DNA of 64,000 nt from Oceanicaulis sp. (GTDB taxonomy: Bacteria > Pseudomonadota > Alphaproteobacteria > Caulobacterales > Maricaulaceae): the NCBI GenBank assembly GCA_040112665.1, contig CP157796.1:2195501-2259500 (forward strand), read 5' to 3'. Under the pieces are notes generated by a model that did no database searches, was not told where the DNA came from, and saw only the letters and a program-made list of their open reading frames with translations. Below, piece after piece: positions 40,759 through 51,957 of the stretch. The position numbers and the translations under genes are program-made. The first letter of the stretch is position 1. The number at the start of each line of letters is the position of its first letter.

Positions 40759-41880
40759 ATGGCGAAGGACGCAGCCGGAGAGGATCCGGCGCGGCCGCGC
40801 CCGAATCAGAGCCGCCGCAAGGGCGGGGACGGCCCGGTTTACGGCGCCATCGATTTGGGCACGAACAACTGCCGGATGCTGCTGGCCCGCCGCGCCAGGA
40901 GCGGTTTCCGCGTGATCGACGCGTATTCCCGCATCGTCAAGCTGGGCGAGGGGCTCGCCGCCAGCGGCGCGCTCTCCGACGCCGCGATGGATCGCGCGAT
41001 CGAGGCGCTGTCGGTCTGCGCCGAGCGCATGAAGCGGCGCAACGTCACCCGCATGCGCTGCATCGCGACCGAAGCCTGCCGCGCCGCCTCCAACGGTCAG
41101 GCCTTCATCGACCGGGCGCGCGAGGTCACCGGCCTGCCGCTCGAGCTGATCACCGCGGAAGAAGAAGCCCGGCTCGCCGTTCACGGCAGTCTCGACCTCA
41201 TGAGCGAGGATCACGAGGCCGCCCTGGTGCTCGACATAGGCGGTGGGTCGACCGAGCTATGCTGGGTCGATCTCGCCGAATGGCGCGAGCGCGGCGGGCT
41301 CGCCAGCGGCGGACGGCCGCCCTTGCGCGGCTGGTCGACCATGCCTCTGGGCGTGGTGACCCTGTCTGAGCGCTTCCCCGAGCCTGAGGGCGATGAGGCG
41401 CGCGCGGCCTGGTATCAGGAGATGAAGGCCTTCGCGGCCGCCCATCTCAAGCCCCCGCGCGGGGCGCGCCGCCTGAAGCCGCTTTTCAACGAGGACCGGG
41501 CGCACCTGATCGGCACCTCGGGCACGGTGACCTCGGTCGCCGGGGTGCATCTCAATCTGCCCCGCTATGTCCGCGACAAGGTGGACGGGCTCTGGATGAC
41601 GGCGGAGGAAGCGCGCACCGCCTGCCAGCGGCTCGCCTCGCGCGATCGCGACGGCCGCGCGCTGGAAGGCTGTATCGGCCAGGAGCGCGCCGATCTCGTG
41701 CTCGCCGGCTGCGCCATCTACGAAGCCGTGCTCGACGCCTGGCCGTGCACTCAGGTGCGCATCGGCGATCGCGGGCTTCGCGAGGGCATGCTTCTGAACC
41801 TGATGCGGCCCCGCCGCCGGCGCGGCAAGCGCGGCGGATCGGGCGGGCGGCGCGCGCGCCAGAAGAAAGACCCGTCATGA
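40759..41880 (+). CDS. Ppx/GppA family phosphatase
   Basis: 373 residues; GGAAGGA precedes the ATG. The ASKHA fold is shown by [18 protein letters not shown] (first phosphate loop), [37 protein letters not shown] and [15 protein letters not shown] (second phosphate loop). Exopolyphosphatase or pppGpp pyrophosphatase; short forms like this lack the C-terminal HD domain of E. coli Ppx. It is the first gene of an operon with rlmE, the same pairing seen in many alphaproteobacteria. Confidence 0.9.
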   Translation: MAKDAAGEDPARPRPNQSRRKGGDGPVYGAIDLGTNNCRMLLARRARSGFRVIDAYSRIVKLGEGLAASGALSDAAMDRAIEALSVCAERMKRRNVTRMRCIATEACRAASNGQAFIDRAREVTGLPLELITAEEEARLAVHGSLDLMSEDHEAALVLDIGGGSTELCWVDLAEWRERGGLASGGRPPLRGWSTMPLGVVTLSERFPEPEGDEARAAWYQEMKAFAAAHLKPPRGARRLKPLFNEDRAHLIGTSGTVTSVAGVHLNLPRYVRDKVDGLWMTAEEARTACQRLASRDRDGRALEGCIGQERADLVLAGCAIYEAVLDAWPCTQVRIGDRGLREGMLLNLMRPRRRRGKRGGSGGRRARQKKDPS

Positions 41881-42605
41881 GCGGCGATGACGAAAGCGGT
41901 GAGGGCGAACGCCGCCGGCGGCGCTCAGGCCCTGTGAAGAAGGGCGGGGACGCGCGCGCGGCCAAGCAGTTCCACACCCGCGTGAAGACTGCGCGCGGCC
42001 GGAAGATGTCCTCCAAGCTCTGGCTCGAACGCCAGCTCAACGATCCCTACGTGGCGCGCGCCAAGCAGGAAGGCTATCGCAGCCGCGCCGCCTACAAGCT
42101 CCTCGAGCTCGACGAGAAATTCCACCTGATCAAGCCGGGCATGCGCATCGCCGATCTGGGCGCGGCGCCGGGCGGCTGGACGCAGGTCGCGCTCAAGCGC
42201 GGCGCCTCGCACGTGGCCGGGATCGATCTTCTGGAGATCGAGCAGATCCCCGGCGCCATCCTGCTCGAACTCGACTTCACAGAGCCGGGGGCCGACCAGA
42301 CGCTGAAACAGGCGCTGGGCGGACCGGCCGATCTGGTGCTGTCCGATCTCGCGCCCTGGACCACCGGGCACAAGGCGACCGATCACCTGAGGATCGTCGC
42401 GCTGGTCGAGGCGGCGGCGCACTTCGCCCTGGACGTCCTCAAGCCCGGCGGCGGGTTCGTCGCCAAGGTCTTCCAGGGCGGCGCTACGGGCGAGCTCCTC
42501 GAGCTTCTCAAGCACCGCTTCGAGAAGGTCCGCCATTACAAGCCGCCGGCCAGCCGCGCAGAGAGCGCGGAAACCTTCCTCATCGCGACAGGCTTCAAGG
42601 GCTGA
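41877..42605 (+). CDS. rlmE: 23S rRNA (uridine-2'-O)-methyltransferase
   Basis: 242 residues from ATG 41877 (ATGA overlap with the previous stop). It methylates U2552 of 23S rRNA during 50S assembly. SAM loop: [19 protein letters not shown]. The K-D-K-E catalytic set is present: [14 protein letters not shown] (Lys), [14 protein letters not shown] (Asp), [13 protein letters not shown] (Lys), [13 protein letters not shown] (Glu). A basic N-terminal extension of about 35 residues is usual in this group. Confidence 0.95.
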   Translation: MSGDDESGEGERRRRRSGPVKKGGDARAAKQFHTRVKTARGRKMSSKLWLERQLNDPYVARAKQEGYRSRAAYKLLELDEKFHLIKPGMRIADLGAAPGGWTQVALKRGASHVAGIDLLEIEQIPGAILLELDFTEPGADQTLKQALGGPADLVLSDLAPWTTGHKATDHLRIVALVEAAAHFALDVLKPGGGFVAKVFQGGATGELLELLKHRFEKVRHYKPPASRAESAETFLIATGFKG

Positions 42606-42954
42606 AAGCCGGGCTTCGCCGGACCGCAGGCGCACGGCGAAGGCCACGCGCCGTGCGCCGGCGTGCGCTCGAATCTCTCCGTACAAAGACGCTTCGTTCC
42701 GCAGCGCAGCGCAGCGGAGTTTGCAAATTAACGAACCTATGTCGAAATATGATGATGCGCATAGATGAATTACAAGTCATTATTTTTACTTAAATAATCA
42801 CATTTGCGCCATAATGCGTGACGGTTTTATCACACACGAAAATGCGACAGCAGTGATTGCGCGATCGAGCGCAGCGCGAGCGATTGTGCGGCGCGAAAAC
42901 CCTGCGCAGGTTCCGTCTCATCACTTCAAAAAGACACGTGAGGAGACTGCCCGT
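42606..42954. other. Long leader region of the second TonB receptor
   Basis: 349 bases without a gene. 42606-42720 is GC-rich with no clear signal. 42721-42830 is markedly AT-rich and probably carries the promoter; it includes ATTATTT-TTACTT-AAATAAT (42779-42798), a 7-bp inverted repeat. 42855-42895 contains CGATCGAGCGCAGCGCGAGC-like partial inverted repeats. The Shine-Dalgarno AGGAG (42941-42945) is 9 bases before ATG 42955. The in-frame codons from 42814 are part of this leader. Confidence 0.55.
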
Positions 42955-45897
42955 ATGCGCGATCTCAGATCCCGCCTCGCACGTACCACCATGCTCGCCG
43001 GTCTGGCCGGCGTGGCGCTTTCCGGCGCCGCTTTCGCTCAGGACGCCGACGCCGAGCAGACTGAAGCCCAGCCCGAAGTCACCGACGTCATCTCGGTGAC
43101 CGGTTCGCGGATCGTCCGCGACGACTTCACCGCCTCCAACCCCGTCGTGTCGGTCGACGCGGAGAACATCGAGTACTCCGGCGCGACCAACCTGACGAAC
43201 TTCCTTCAGGACTTCCCGGCCCTGGTGAACTCGTTCGACAGCCAGGACAGCGCGGACACGGCGAATTCCGGTTCGGCGGGCCTGAACCTTCTGAACCTGC
43301 GCAACCTCGGCACCCAGCGCACCCTGGTGCTGGTCGACGGCCGGCGTCACGTGGCCCAGTCCGAAGGCTCTTCGGCGGTCGACGTGAACACCATCCCGGT
43401 CGGCCTGGTCGAGCGCGTGGAAGTGCTCACCGGCGGCGCCTCGGCGATCTACGGCGCGGACGGCGTGTCCGGCGTGGTGAACTTCGTGCTGCGCGACGAT
43501 TTCGTCGGCAACCAGGTCCGCGCTCAGGTCGGCACGACCGAAGCGGGCGGAGCGGACAATCTGTTCCTCAGCGCGCTCACCGGCCGTGATTTCCTGGACG
43601 GCAAGCTGAACCTCACCCTCGCGGCGGAATACGCGATGGACCAGGGGCTCGCCGCTTCGGAACGCGACTTCACCTCGGCCGGCAAGCGCTGGACGCTGGT
43701 TCAGAACCCTGACGATCGCGCCGTCGACGATCCGAACGTGCCCGACCGCATCTTCGTGCGCGACGCGCGCTATATCGACACCGGCCGCGGCGGCACGGTG
43801 ACCTTCTCGCCGTTCGGCTCCCCCGAATTCGAGGGCGACGGCGACGTGTGGGACATCGGCACCTATGCGGGCGGTTTCGTCACGATCGGGGGCTCCGGCA
43901 CGCGTCTGGACGACTTCGTCGACGAGCTGCTGCCCGATAACGAGCGCTTCGTGCTCAACTCCACCCAGCGCTATGATCTGGGCGGCGGGCACGCCCTGTT
44001 CGGCGAGCTGAAATACGTCGAGACCCATACCGGTTTCCAGGCGCAGCCGACCTTCGACTTCGCCATTCCGGTCATGACCGACGTCGCCTTCGTGCCGCAG
44101 AGCGTGCGTGACGCGGCGCCGGGCGGCACGATCTATCTCAACCGGGACAATTTCGACCTGGGCTACACCGGCACCGACATCGAACGGCGCACCTTCCGCG
44201 GCGTCGCCGGGATCGAAGGCGCGTTCGACGTGCTAGGCGGGGTGAATTACGAGGCGTCCTACACCTACGGCCGCACCCAGTCCGACACCGAGTATTACGG
44301 CGACCGGCTGAACGACCGCTTCTTCGCGGCGATCGACTCCGTTGTCGATCCCGTCTCCGGCGAGATCGTCTGCCGTTCGGATCTCGATCCGACCGCCGTG
44401 CCGGGCGGTCTCGACCCGGCCGTGTTCGGCCAGACCTTCACCCCGGGCGCGAACTCGGGCTGCGTGCCCGCCGACGTGTTCGGCGAGGACATCTCGGCTG
44501 AAGCGCGGGCGTGGATCACCGACACCCAGTCCTACTCCGACGAGATCGAACAGTCCGTGGTGCAGGCCTTCGTGTCCGGCGACACCGACACCTTCTTCTC
44601 CCTGCCGGGCGGCCCGATCGCCTGGGTGCTCGGCGCGGAATACCGCGAGGAGGAGTCCAGCTCCTTCGCCTCGGACATCGAAGAGCAGTCCGCCGCCATC
44701 GGGTCGGACATCAGCTGGATCGGCCAGCGGACGGACTCTTCGGGTTCGTTCGACGTGACCGAATTCTTCGGCGAGGTCGAAGCCCCGCTTCTGGTCGATC
44801 TGCCCTTCATCCAGGAGCTGACCGTGGACGCGGCCTATCGCTGGTCGGACTATTCCACGGCCGGTCAGACCGACACCTGGAAGGTCGGCGGCCTGTGGCG
44901 GGTCAACGATCAGGTCATGTTCCGCGGCACGGTCGCCCAGGCGGTCCGCGCGCCGAACATCACCAACCTGTTCCTGCCGCAAACCCAGACCTTCGCGTTC
45001 ATCGACGATCCGTGCGACCAGCTCAACGTCGATGCGGGGTCTGACCTGCGCTACGAGAACTGCCAGGCCGATCTCGGGTTCGATCCGAACACCTACACCG
45101 ACACCACCTCCTCTTCGATCGAGGGCCTGGTGGGCGGCAACCCGGATCTGCTGCCGGAGACCGCCGATACGGTGACCTACGGCGTGGTGCTGACCCCGAG
45201 CTTCATCGACGGTCTGCAGCTCGCGGTGGACTATTACGACATCGAACTGGCCGACGCGATCCTCAGCGTCGACCCGCAGACCATCGCCGAACAGTGCGTG
45301 GACCTGCCGCGTCCCAACCAGTTCTGTGACCTGGTCGAACGTAACCCGGCCGACGGCACGATCGAGTTCTTCCGCCAGTACTTCGTCAACGTGGGCGCCT
45401 ACACCACGTCCGGCGTCGACTTCTCGGCGCGGTACCTGATCGATCCGGCCGATTTCGGGCTCGAGCGTGATATCGGCACCTTCGCGGTGACGCTCGCGGG
45501 CTCGCACCTGGAAAGCCTGACCTTCCAGGACCTGCCCGACGCAGAGCCCGACGAGCAGGCCGGCGATCCGGGCGCTCCTGAGTGGCAGGCCACGCTGGAC
45601 GTGACCTGGAACATGGACCGCTGGACGGTGAACTACGGCACCAACTGGTACGACGAGACCCGCCGGGTTTCGGTCGAGCGTCTCGAAGCCGATCCGGATT
45701 TCGTCGCGCCCGAGTACATCATGTTCGACCAGCGCTGGACCCACGATCTCCAGGTGCGCTACGGCTTCACCGACGAGATCCAGCTCTACGCCGGCGTGAA
45801 CAATCTCGGTAACCAGCTGCCCGACATCGGCTCGACCTCGACGCCGGTGGGCGTGCAGGGCCGGTCCTTCTACGCCGGGATCAGCGCCGAGTTCTAA
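42955..45897 (+). CDS. TonB-dependent receptor, large
   Basis: 980 residues from ATG 42955. Signal peptide: MLAGLAGVALSGAAFAQ; TonB box near DVISVTGSRIVRDD. The plug has LNLLNLRNLGTQRTLVLVDG, ERVEVLTGGASAIYGADGVS and GVVNFVLRDDF. The barrel ends GRSFYAGISAEF. The sequence resembles the TonB receptors of Caulobacter- and sphingomonad-type oligotrophs that import complex carbohydrates or peptides. The ligand is not readable. It has its own AT-rich promoter region and a strong terminator, so it is a single-gene unit. Confidence 0.92.
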   Translation: MRDLRSRLARTTMLAGLAGVALSGAAFAQDADAEQTEAQPEVTDVISVTGSRIVRDDFTASNPVVSVDAENIEYSGATNLTNFLQDFPALVNSFDSQDSADTANSGSAGLNLLNLRNLGTQRTLVLVDGRRHVAQSEGSSAVDVNTIPVGLVERVEVLTGGASAIYGADGVSGVVNFVLRDDFVGNQVRAQVGTTEAGGADNLFLSALTGRDFLDGKLNLTLAAEYAMDQGLAASERDFTSAGKRWTLVQNPDDRAVDDPNVPDRIFVRDARYIDTGRGGTVTFSPFGSPEFEGDGDVWDIGTYAGGFVTIGGSGTRLDDFVDELLPDNERFVLNSTQRYDLGGGHALFGELKYVETHTGFQAQPTFDFAIPVMTDVAFVPQSVRDAAPGGTIYLNRDNFDLGYTGTDIERRTFRGVAGIEGAFDVLGGVNYEASYTYGRTQSDTEYYGDRLNDRFFAAIDSVVDPVSGEIVCRSDLDPTAVPGGLDPAVFGQTFTPGANSGCVPADVFGEDISAEARAWITDTQSYSDEIEQSVVQAFVSGDTDTFFSLPGGPIAWVLGAEYREEESSSFASDIEEQSAAIGSDISWIGQRTDSSGSFDVTEFFGEVEAPLLVDLPFIQELTVDAAYRWSDYSTAGQTDTWKVGGLWRVNDQVMFRGTVAQAVRAPNITNLFLPQTQTFAFIDDPCDQLNVDAGSDLRYENCQADLGFDPNTYTDTTSSSIEGLVGGNPDLLPETADTVTYGVVLTPSFIDGLQLAVDYYDIELADAILSVDPQTIAEQCVDLPRPNQFCDLVERNPADGTIEFFRQYFVNVGAYTTSGVDFSARYLIDPADFGLERDIGTFAVTLAGSHLESLTFQDLPDAEPDEQAGDPGAPEWQATLDVTWNMDRWTVNYGTNWYDETRRVSVERLEADPDFVAPEYIMFDQRWTHDLQVRYGFTDEIQLYAGVNNLGNQLPDIGSTSTPVGVQGRSFYAGISAEF

Positions 45898-45924
45898 ACC
45901 ACGACCCCGATTGCAAACCGACTG

Positions 45925-45957
45925 GGCCGGGGAGGGCGACCTCCCCGGCCTTTTTTT
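45925..45957 (+). terminator. Strong intrinsic terminator of the TonB receptor gene
   Basis: GGCCGGGGAGG (45925-45935) and CCTCCCCGGCC (45940-45950) form a perfect 11-bp stem with a GCGA tetraloop, followed by seven T. It is the best terminator in the window. The facing gene at 45956 ends inside its T-run. Confidence 0.93.
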
Positions 45958-46471
45958 ATCGCCCGCGATAGCGCGCGATCATCTCTGGCGTGACGTCGTT
46001 GCGATAGCAGAGCGGGGCGTGTCCGCCGGGCCTGGAATAGGCCGACCGGCGGCCGCATCGCGACCCGTTCCGCGCGGTGGTGTAGGGGCAGGGGCAGGCG
46101 CCGGGATAGTTCGCGATGCTCCGCCGGATCAGGATGTCGGCGATCTGATCGTCGCTTGGCGCGGGCTGTGCGGCGCGCGGCGGCGTGCAGGTCCGGGTGA
46201 GATAGCGCGCCGCGACATGGCCCGAGCGACCTGTCGCGGGAACCTGCACCGCCGCCCAGCCTCCGCTCGCGTCCTCGCTGGCCTCTTGGGTTTCGACGCG
46301 CGTCCCGGACGGCAGAACCGCGAGGACCGGCGCGGTTTCGGACGGCGCGGCTCTGAGCCGCAGCTCGGTCGTGGTGAACCGCGTGGTTTCGGGCTGAGGC
46401 TGCGGACAGTCGGCCGCGAGCGCCGCCGGGGCGGCGAGGATGAGCGAGAAAAGAACAAGAACGCCGCGCAT
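45956..46471 (-). CDS. Secreted SH3-domain protein with Cys-rich C-terminus
   Basis: 171 residues. Signal peptide: FSLILAAPAALAADC. A bacterial SH3 domain lies at about 32-95 (TELRLRAAPSETAPVLAVLP, SGTRVETQE, GWAAVQVPATGRSGHVAARY). The C-terminal third has the motif YPGACPCPYTTARNGSRCGR followed by SAYSRPGGHAPLCY, seen as a conserved unit in many small secreted proteins, with four Cys. Likely periplasmic and wall-associated. Function unknown. Its end lies in the terminator of the facing TonB receptor. Confidence 0.75.
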   Translation of the reverse strand: MRGVLVLFSLILAAPAALAADCPQPQPETTRFTTTELRLRAAPSETAPVLAVLPSGTRVETQEASEDASGGWAAVQVPATGRSGHVAARYLTRTCTPPRAAQPAPSDDQIADILIRRSIANYPGACPCPYTTARNGSRCGRRSAYSRPGGHAPLCYRNDVTPEMIARYRGR

Positions 46472-46581
46472 GACGCCTCCAGACCGGGATGGAAGACGTC
46501 ATGCTCCTATGGGTTGCTATACGCCCATATGTGACCAAAGGTGGCGCCATGTGAGGAGAAATCGCGGAACCGATACGCCCC

Positions 46582-46609
46582 TTGACGCGATTAGTGAACA
46601 ATGTTCACT
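46582..46609 (+). promoter_or_regulatory. Promoter element and palindromic operator upstream of coq4
   Basis: TTGACG (46582-46587) is a good -35. Six bases later starts AGTGAACA-A-TGTTCACT (46593-46609), a perfect 8-bp-arm palindrome, which would cover the -10 region. The form resembles TetR-family operators. No -10 can be named with confidence. The coq4 ATG is 34 bases downstream. No TetR gene is adjacent. Confidence 0.6.
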
Positions 46610-46642
46610 TTTTTGCCGTGAAGCAACGAAGCAAGGCCCGCC

Positions 46643-47407
46643 ATGGCCCGGACCCCGCCGCGCTATCCCTACCGACCCGTAAGGCCGCTCAAGGCGCTTC
46701 AGGCGTTTTACGGGCTGACGCAGGACCGTGACGACACGCGCTATGTCTTCGCCTTCTTCGAAGCGGTGAACGGCCGGTCGCAGGAAGACTGGTTCGATCG
46801 CTTTTTCGCCTCGGACTACGGCCAGTCCGTCGTCGCCGATCATGAGCGCATCGGCCGGGTCCTGACCGACCGCAAGACGCTTGAAAGCTACGGCGAGGGC
46901 ACGTTCGCGGCGGCGTATCTGCACTATCTCGACAGCGAAGGGCTGCACCCGACGGGCGTGCATGACGCCCACTGGGCCCAGGCGCCGCAGGACATGGCGA
47001 CCCTGCAGGAGCGCTACCCGCACATGTACGCGCTGACCTACATGATGGCGCTCACCCACGATCTCTATCACGTGCTGACCGGATACGGCCGCGATCCGCT
47101 GGGCGAGGCGCTGTTGCTGGTTTTCACCGGCTGCCAGACCGGCTCGCGCGGTTCGCGGCTCTTGGGCGCGATGGCCGGCCTCAGGATCCGCGCGGAGATC
47201 CCGTCCTGGCCGGTGGGTAAGATGATGAACGAGGCGGTGGCCCTGTCGCGCGGCGCGAAAACCTTCGCCTCCCTCGATCTTCTCGAGCTTCTGCCCCTGA
47301 AGCTGGACGACGCCCGCAAGCGGCTCGATCTGGGCCGCCCGGAACTCTACATCGCCACCCGCGAAGCCTGGACCGGCCCCGAACCGGTGACCGCGAAGGC
47401 GGCGTGA
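46643..47407 (+). CDS. Coq4 family protein
   Basis: 254 residues. The Coq4 metal motif is present as LTHDLYHVLTGYGRDPLGEA (HDxxH and Glu). Other parts are YVFAFFEAVNGRSQEDWFDR and TYMMALTHD. Eukaryotic COQ4 organises the ubiquinone biosynthesis complex and takes part in C1 decarboxylation; bacterial homologues like this are little studied. AAGCAAGG-type weak Shine-Dalgarno ahead of ATG. It stands alone upstream of guaB and appears to be under the control of the palindrome at 46593. Confidence 0.82.
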   Translation: MARTPPRYPYRPVRPLKALQAFYGLTQDRDDTRYVFAFFEAVNGRSQEDWFDRFFASDYGQSVVADHERIGRVLTDRKTLESYGEGTFAAAYLHYLDSEGLHPTGVHDAHWAQAPQDMATLQERYPHMYALTYMMALTHDLYHVLTGYGRDPLGEALLLVFTGCQTGSRGSRLLGAMAGLRIRAEIPSWPVGKMMNEAVALSRGAKTFASLDLLELLPLKLDDARKRLDLGRPELYIATREAWTGPEPVTAKAA

Positions 47408-47446
47408 ACCGCCCGGCCCTCTTGCCCCGTTCCTGAATCCTGCTAA

Positions 47447-48952
<1,506 letters not shown>

Positions 48953-48968
48953 GCGGGAAAGAAGACCC

Positions 48969-50285
48969 ATGAAGGAAGGCGCACGCGTCGCCGGTGCGAT
49001 CGAGGTGCTCGACCTCGTGCTGAACCGTCACCAGCCGGTGAAGGAGGCGCTGCGCGACTGGGGCAAGCAGCGCCGCTTCGCAGGCTCGAAGGACCGCGCC
49101 TGGATTTCCGGCCTGGTGCTGGACGCGCTGCGCCGCCGGGCCTCGATCCGCGACGCCATGGCCTCCGACGATCCGCGCGCGCTGGCGCTGGGCGCGCTGC
49201 ACGTCGCCTGGGGGATGAGCGCGGACGAGATCGCCGCAATGTTCGAGGGCGACGATCACGCGCCCGAACCCCTGACCGCGGCCGAACGCGGCGGGCTGAT
49301 CCGGTCGGGCGACGGCGAGGCGCCGCTGCATGTCGCCGCGGAAATTCCCGAATGGCTCGAGCTCGCCTTCAAGAAGGCCTTCGGCGCGGAAGCCGCCGCC
49401 GAAGGCCTCGCCATGGCCGGGCGCGCGCCGGTCGATCTGCGCGTGAACACGCTGAAGACCGACTACGCCCGCGCGCTCAAGGAAGTCCGCTCGAAGCTTG
49501 CCGCCGTCGAGGAGAGCGATCTCGTCACCGGCGCGCTGCGCATCCCCGAGACCGACCCGCGCGCCAAGGCGCCCGGCGCGGAAGCCATTCCCGCTTATGG
49601 AAAAGGCTGGATCGAGGTGCAGGATCTGGGCTCTCAGATCGCCGCGCTCGCCGCCGGCGATGCGGCCGGCAAGCAGGTGCTCGACTATTGCGCCGGGGCC
49701 GGCGGCAAGACGCTGGCGCTCTCCGCCCTGATGGACAATTCAGGCCAGGTCTACGCCTGGGACGTGGACGGACGGCGGCTGAAGGCGATCTGGCCGCGCC
49801 TTCAGCGCTCGGGCGCACGCAACGTGCAGGTCCGTGACGGCAAGGAGGCCGAGACGCTGGGCGATCTCGCAGGATCGATGGATCTCGTGTTCATCGACGC
49901 GCCCTGCACCGGCTCGGGCACCTGGCGGCGCCGGCCGGACAGCAAGTGGAAGCTGAAGTCTGAAGCTCTGAAACGCCGCATGGCCGAACAGGACGAGGTG
50001 CTGGAAAAAGCCTCCGTCTACGTCAAACCCGGCGGGCGCATGGTCTACGTGACATGCTCGGTCCTGCCCGAGGAGAACGAGGAGCGCGTCAGCGCCTTCC
50101 TCGAAGGCCGCACCGACTTCACCCCTGTGCCCGCCAGCGAGGCGATCGCCGCATCCGGCCGCCTCGCCCAAGGCGCGAAAGAACGCCTCGCCGCTCTGGA
50201 AGGCCGCTGGGGCGCGATCCAGCTCACCCCGCTCCGGACCGGCACGGACGGATTTTACGTGTGCGTGCTGGAGAAGGCGGGGTAG
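48969..50285 (+). CDS. RsmB/NOP family RNA cytosine-5 methyltransferase
   Basis: 438 residues from ATG 48969. It transfers methyl from SAM to C5 of cytosine in RNA, probably 16S rRNA. The N-terminal helical part (IEVLDLVLNRHQPVKEAL) is a reduced NusB-like domain. The SAM site is YCAGAGGKTLALSALMDNSG. Motif IV is DAPCTGSGTWRRRPDSKW with one Cys, and motif VI is YVTCSVLPEENEERV with the catalytic Cys. It sits between guaB and guaA, 16 bases after guaB. The exact target base is not known. Confidence 0.9.
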   Translation: MKEGARVAGAIEVLDLVLNRHQPVKEALRDWGKQRRFAGSKDRAWISGLVLDALRRRASIRDAMASDDPRALALGALHVAWGMSADEIAAMFEGDDHAPEPLTAAERGGLIRSGDGEAPLHVAAEIPEWLELAFKKAFGAEAAAEGLAMAGRAPVDLRVNTLKTDYARALKEVRSKLAAVEESDLVTGALRIPETDPRAKAPGAEAIPAYGKGWIEVQDLGSQIAALAAGDAAGKQVLDYCAGAGGKTLALSALMDNSGQVYAWDVDGRRLKAIWPRLQRSGARNVQVRDGKEAETLGDLAGSMDLVFIDAPCTGSGTWRRRPDSKWKLKSEALKRRMAEQDEVLEKASVYVKPGGRMVYVTCSVLPEENEERVSAFLEGRTDFTPVPASEAIAASGRLAQGAKERLAALEGRWGAIQLTPLRTGTDGFYVCVLEKAG

Positions 50286-50383
50286 GGGCGTGCTCGCAGT
50301 CCGGGCGCTGCATGCTGATCTGAAGGCGCAGGGACGGCTGGAACCGGCTTCGCAAAACGCCTGATCCGCGCTATGCGCTGATC

Positions 50384-51952
50384 ATGACCGAGATTCCCGC
50401 CCATCATGAAAAAGCGCTGGTGATCGACTTCGGCAGTCAGGTCACCCAGCTCATCGCCCGCCGGCTTCGCGAAAGCGGGGTCTATTGCGAGGTTCACCCC
50501 TTCAACCGGGTCGACGACGCGTTTCTGGACAGGTTCGCGCCCAGGGCGGTTATCCTGTCCGGCGGGCCGGCGAGCGTGCACGGCGAAGGCACCCCGCGCG
50601 CCGCGCAGAAAGTCTTCGAGCTGGGCGTGCCGGTGCTGGGCATCTGCTATGGCGAGCAGACCATGTGCGCCCAGCTGGGCGGCAGCGTCGAGGCCGCCGA
50701 GGAGCGCGAGTTCGGCCGCGCCGATATCGAGATCACCGCCGACAGCCCGCTGTTCGACGGGCTGGGCTCTGTCGGCCATCTCGAGCGGGTCTGGATGAGC
50801 CATGGCGACCGGGTGAACGCGATCCCGCAGGGCTTCCACCCGATCGCGGCGACCACGCACGCCCCCTTCGCCGCCATCGCCGACGAGGCCCGGCGCTTTT
50901 ACGGCGTTCAGTTCCACCCCGAGGTCGTGAACACGCCGCGCGGCGCGCTGATCCTCAGAAACTTCACCCACGAGATCGCGGGGATGAAGGGCGACTGGAC
51001 GATGGCCGCCTTCAAGGAGGAGGCGATCGCGAAGATCCGCGAGCAGGTCGGCTCGGGCAAGGTGATCTGCGGGCTTTCGGGCGGGGTGGACAGCTCGGTC
51101 GCCGCGGTGCTGATCCACGAGGCGATCGGCGACCAGCTGACCTGCGTGTTCGTGGACACGGGCCTCATGCGCGCAGGCGAGGCCGAGCAGGTCGTCACCC
51201 TGTTCCGCGAGCATTACAACATCCCGCTGGTGCACGCCGACGAGGAGGAGCGCTTCCTCACCGCGCTCGCCGGCGAAACAGACCCTGAGACCAAGCGCAA
51301 GACCATCGGAAAGCTCTTCATCGACGTCTTCGAGGAGCACGCCAGATCTGTCGGCGGCGCGGACTTCCTGGCCCAGGGTACGCTCTACCCCGACGTGATC
51401 GAATCCGTCTCCTTCGACGGCGGCCCTTCGGTGACGATCAAGTCCCACCACAATGTCGGCGGCCTGCCCGAGCGCATGAACATGAAGCTCGTCGAGCCCC
51501 TGCGCGAGCTTTTCAAGGACGAGGTGAGGGCGCTGGGCCGCGAGCTCGGCCTGCCCGACGCTTTCGTCGGCCGCCACCCTTTCCCGGGGCCGGGCCTGGC
51601 CATCCGCATTCCCGGCGCGGTCAGCAAGGAGAAGGCGGACGTGCTGAGGAAGGCCGACGCGATCTATATCGAGGAGATCAAAAAGGCTGGCCTCTACGAC
51701 TCCATCTGGCAGGCCTTCGCCGTGCTTCTGCCCGTGCAGACCGTCGGCGTGATGGGCGATGCGCGCACCTACGACAACGTGCTGGCCCTGCGCGCCGTGA
51801 CCTCCACCGACGGCATGACCGCAGACTACTTCCCCTTCGACCACGACTTCCTCGGCCGCGTCGCGACCCGCATCATCAACGAAGTGCGCGGCGTGAACCG
51901 GGTCGTCTACGACGTGACCAGCAAGCCGCCGGGCACGATCGAGTGGGAGTAG
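50384..51952 (+). CDS. guaA: GMP synthase (glutamine-hydrolysing)
   Basis: 522 residues. Class I amidotransferase part (about 10-200): [17 protein letters not shown] with the Cys, and [14 protein letters not shown] with His and Glu. ATP-pyrophosphatase part: [20 protein letters not shown]. Dimerisation part at the end ([20 protein letters not shown]). It makes GMP from XMP. Its 3' end is a known integration hotspot in bacteria, and a low-GC gene begins 5 bases after its stop. I found no duplicated 3' end further on. Confidence 0.98.
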   Translation: MTEIPAHHEKALVIDFGSQVTQLIARRLRESGVYCEVHPFNRVDDAFLDRFAPRAVILSGGPASVHGEGTPRAAQKVFELGVPVLGICYGEQTMCAQLGGSVEAAEEREFGRADIEITADSPLFDGLGSVGHLERVWMSHGDRVNAIPQGFHPIAATTHAPFAAIADEARRFYGVQFHPEVVNTPRGALILRNFTHEIAGMKGDWTMAAFKEEAIAKIREQVGSGKVICGLSGGVDSSVAAVLIHEAIGDQLTCVFVDTGLMRAGEAEQVVTLFREHYNIPLVHADEEERFLTALAGETDPETKRKTIGKLFIDVFEEHARSVGGADFLAQGTLYPDVIESVSFDGGPSVTIKSHHNVGGLPERMNMKLVEPLRELFKDEVRALGRELGLPDAFVGRHPFPGPGLAIRIPGAVSKEKADVLRKADAIYIEEIKKAGLYDSIWQAFAVLLPVQTVGVMGDARTYDNVLALRAVTSTDGMTADYFPFDHDFLGRVATRIINEVRGVNRVVYDVTSKPPGTIEWE

Positions 51953-51957
51953 GGGGC

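Noticed and set aside
44233..45744. A 503-codon minus-strand frame inside the second TonB receptor
   Set aside because: Antisense by-product of GC-rich coding; the receptor frame has clear family motifs.
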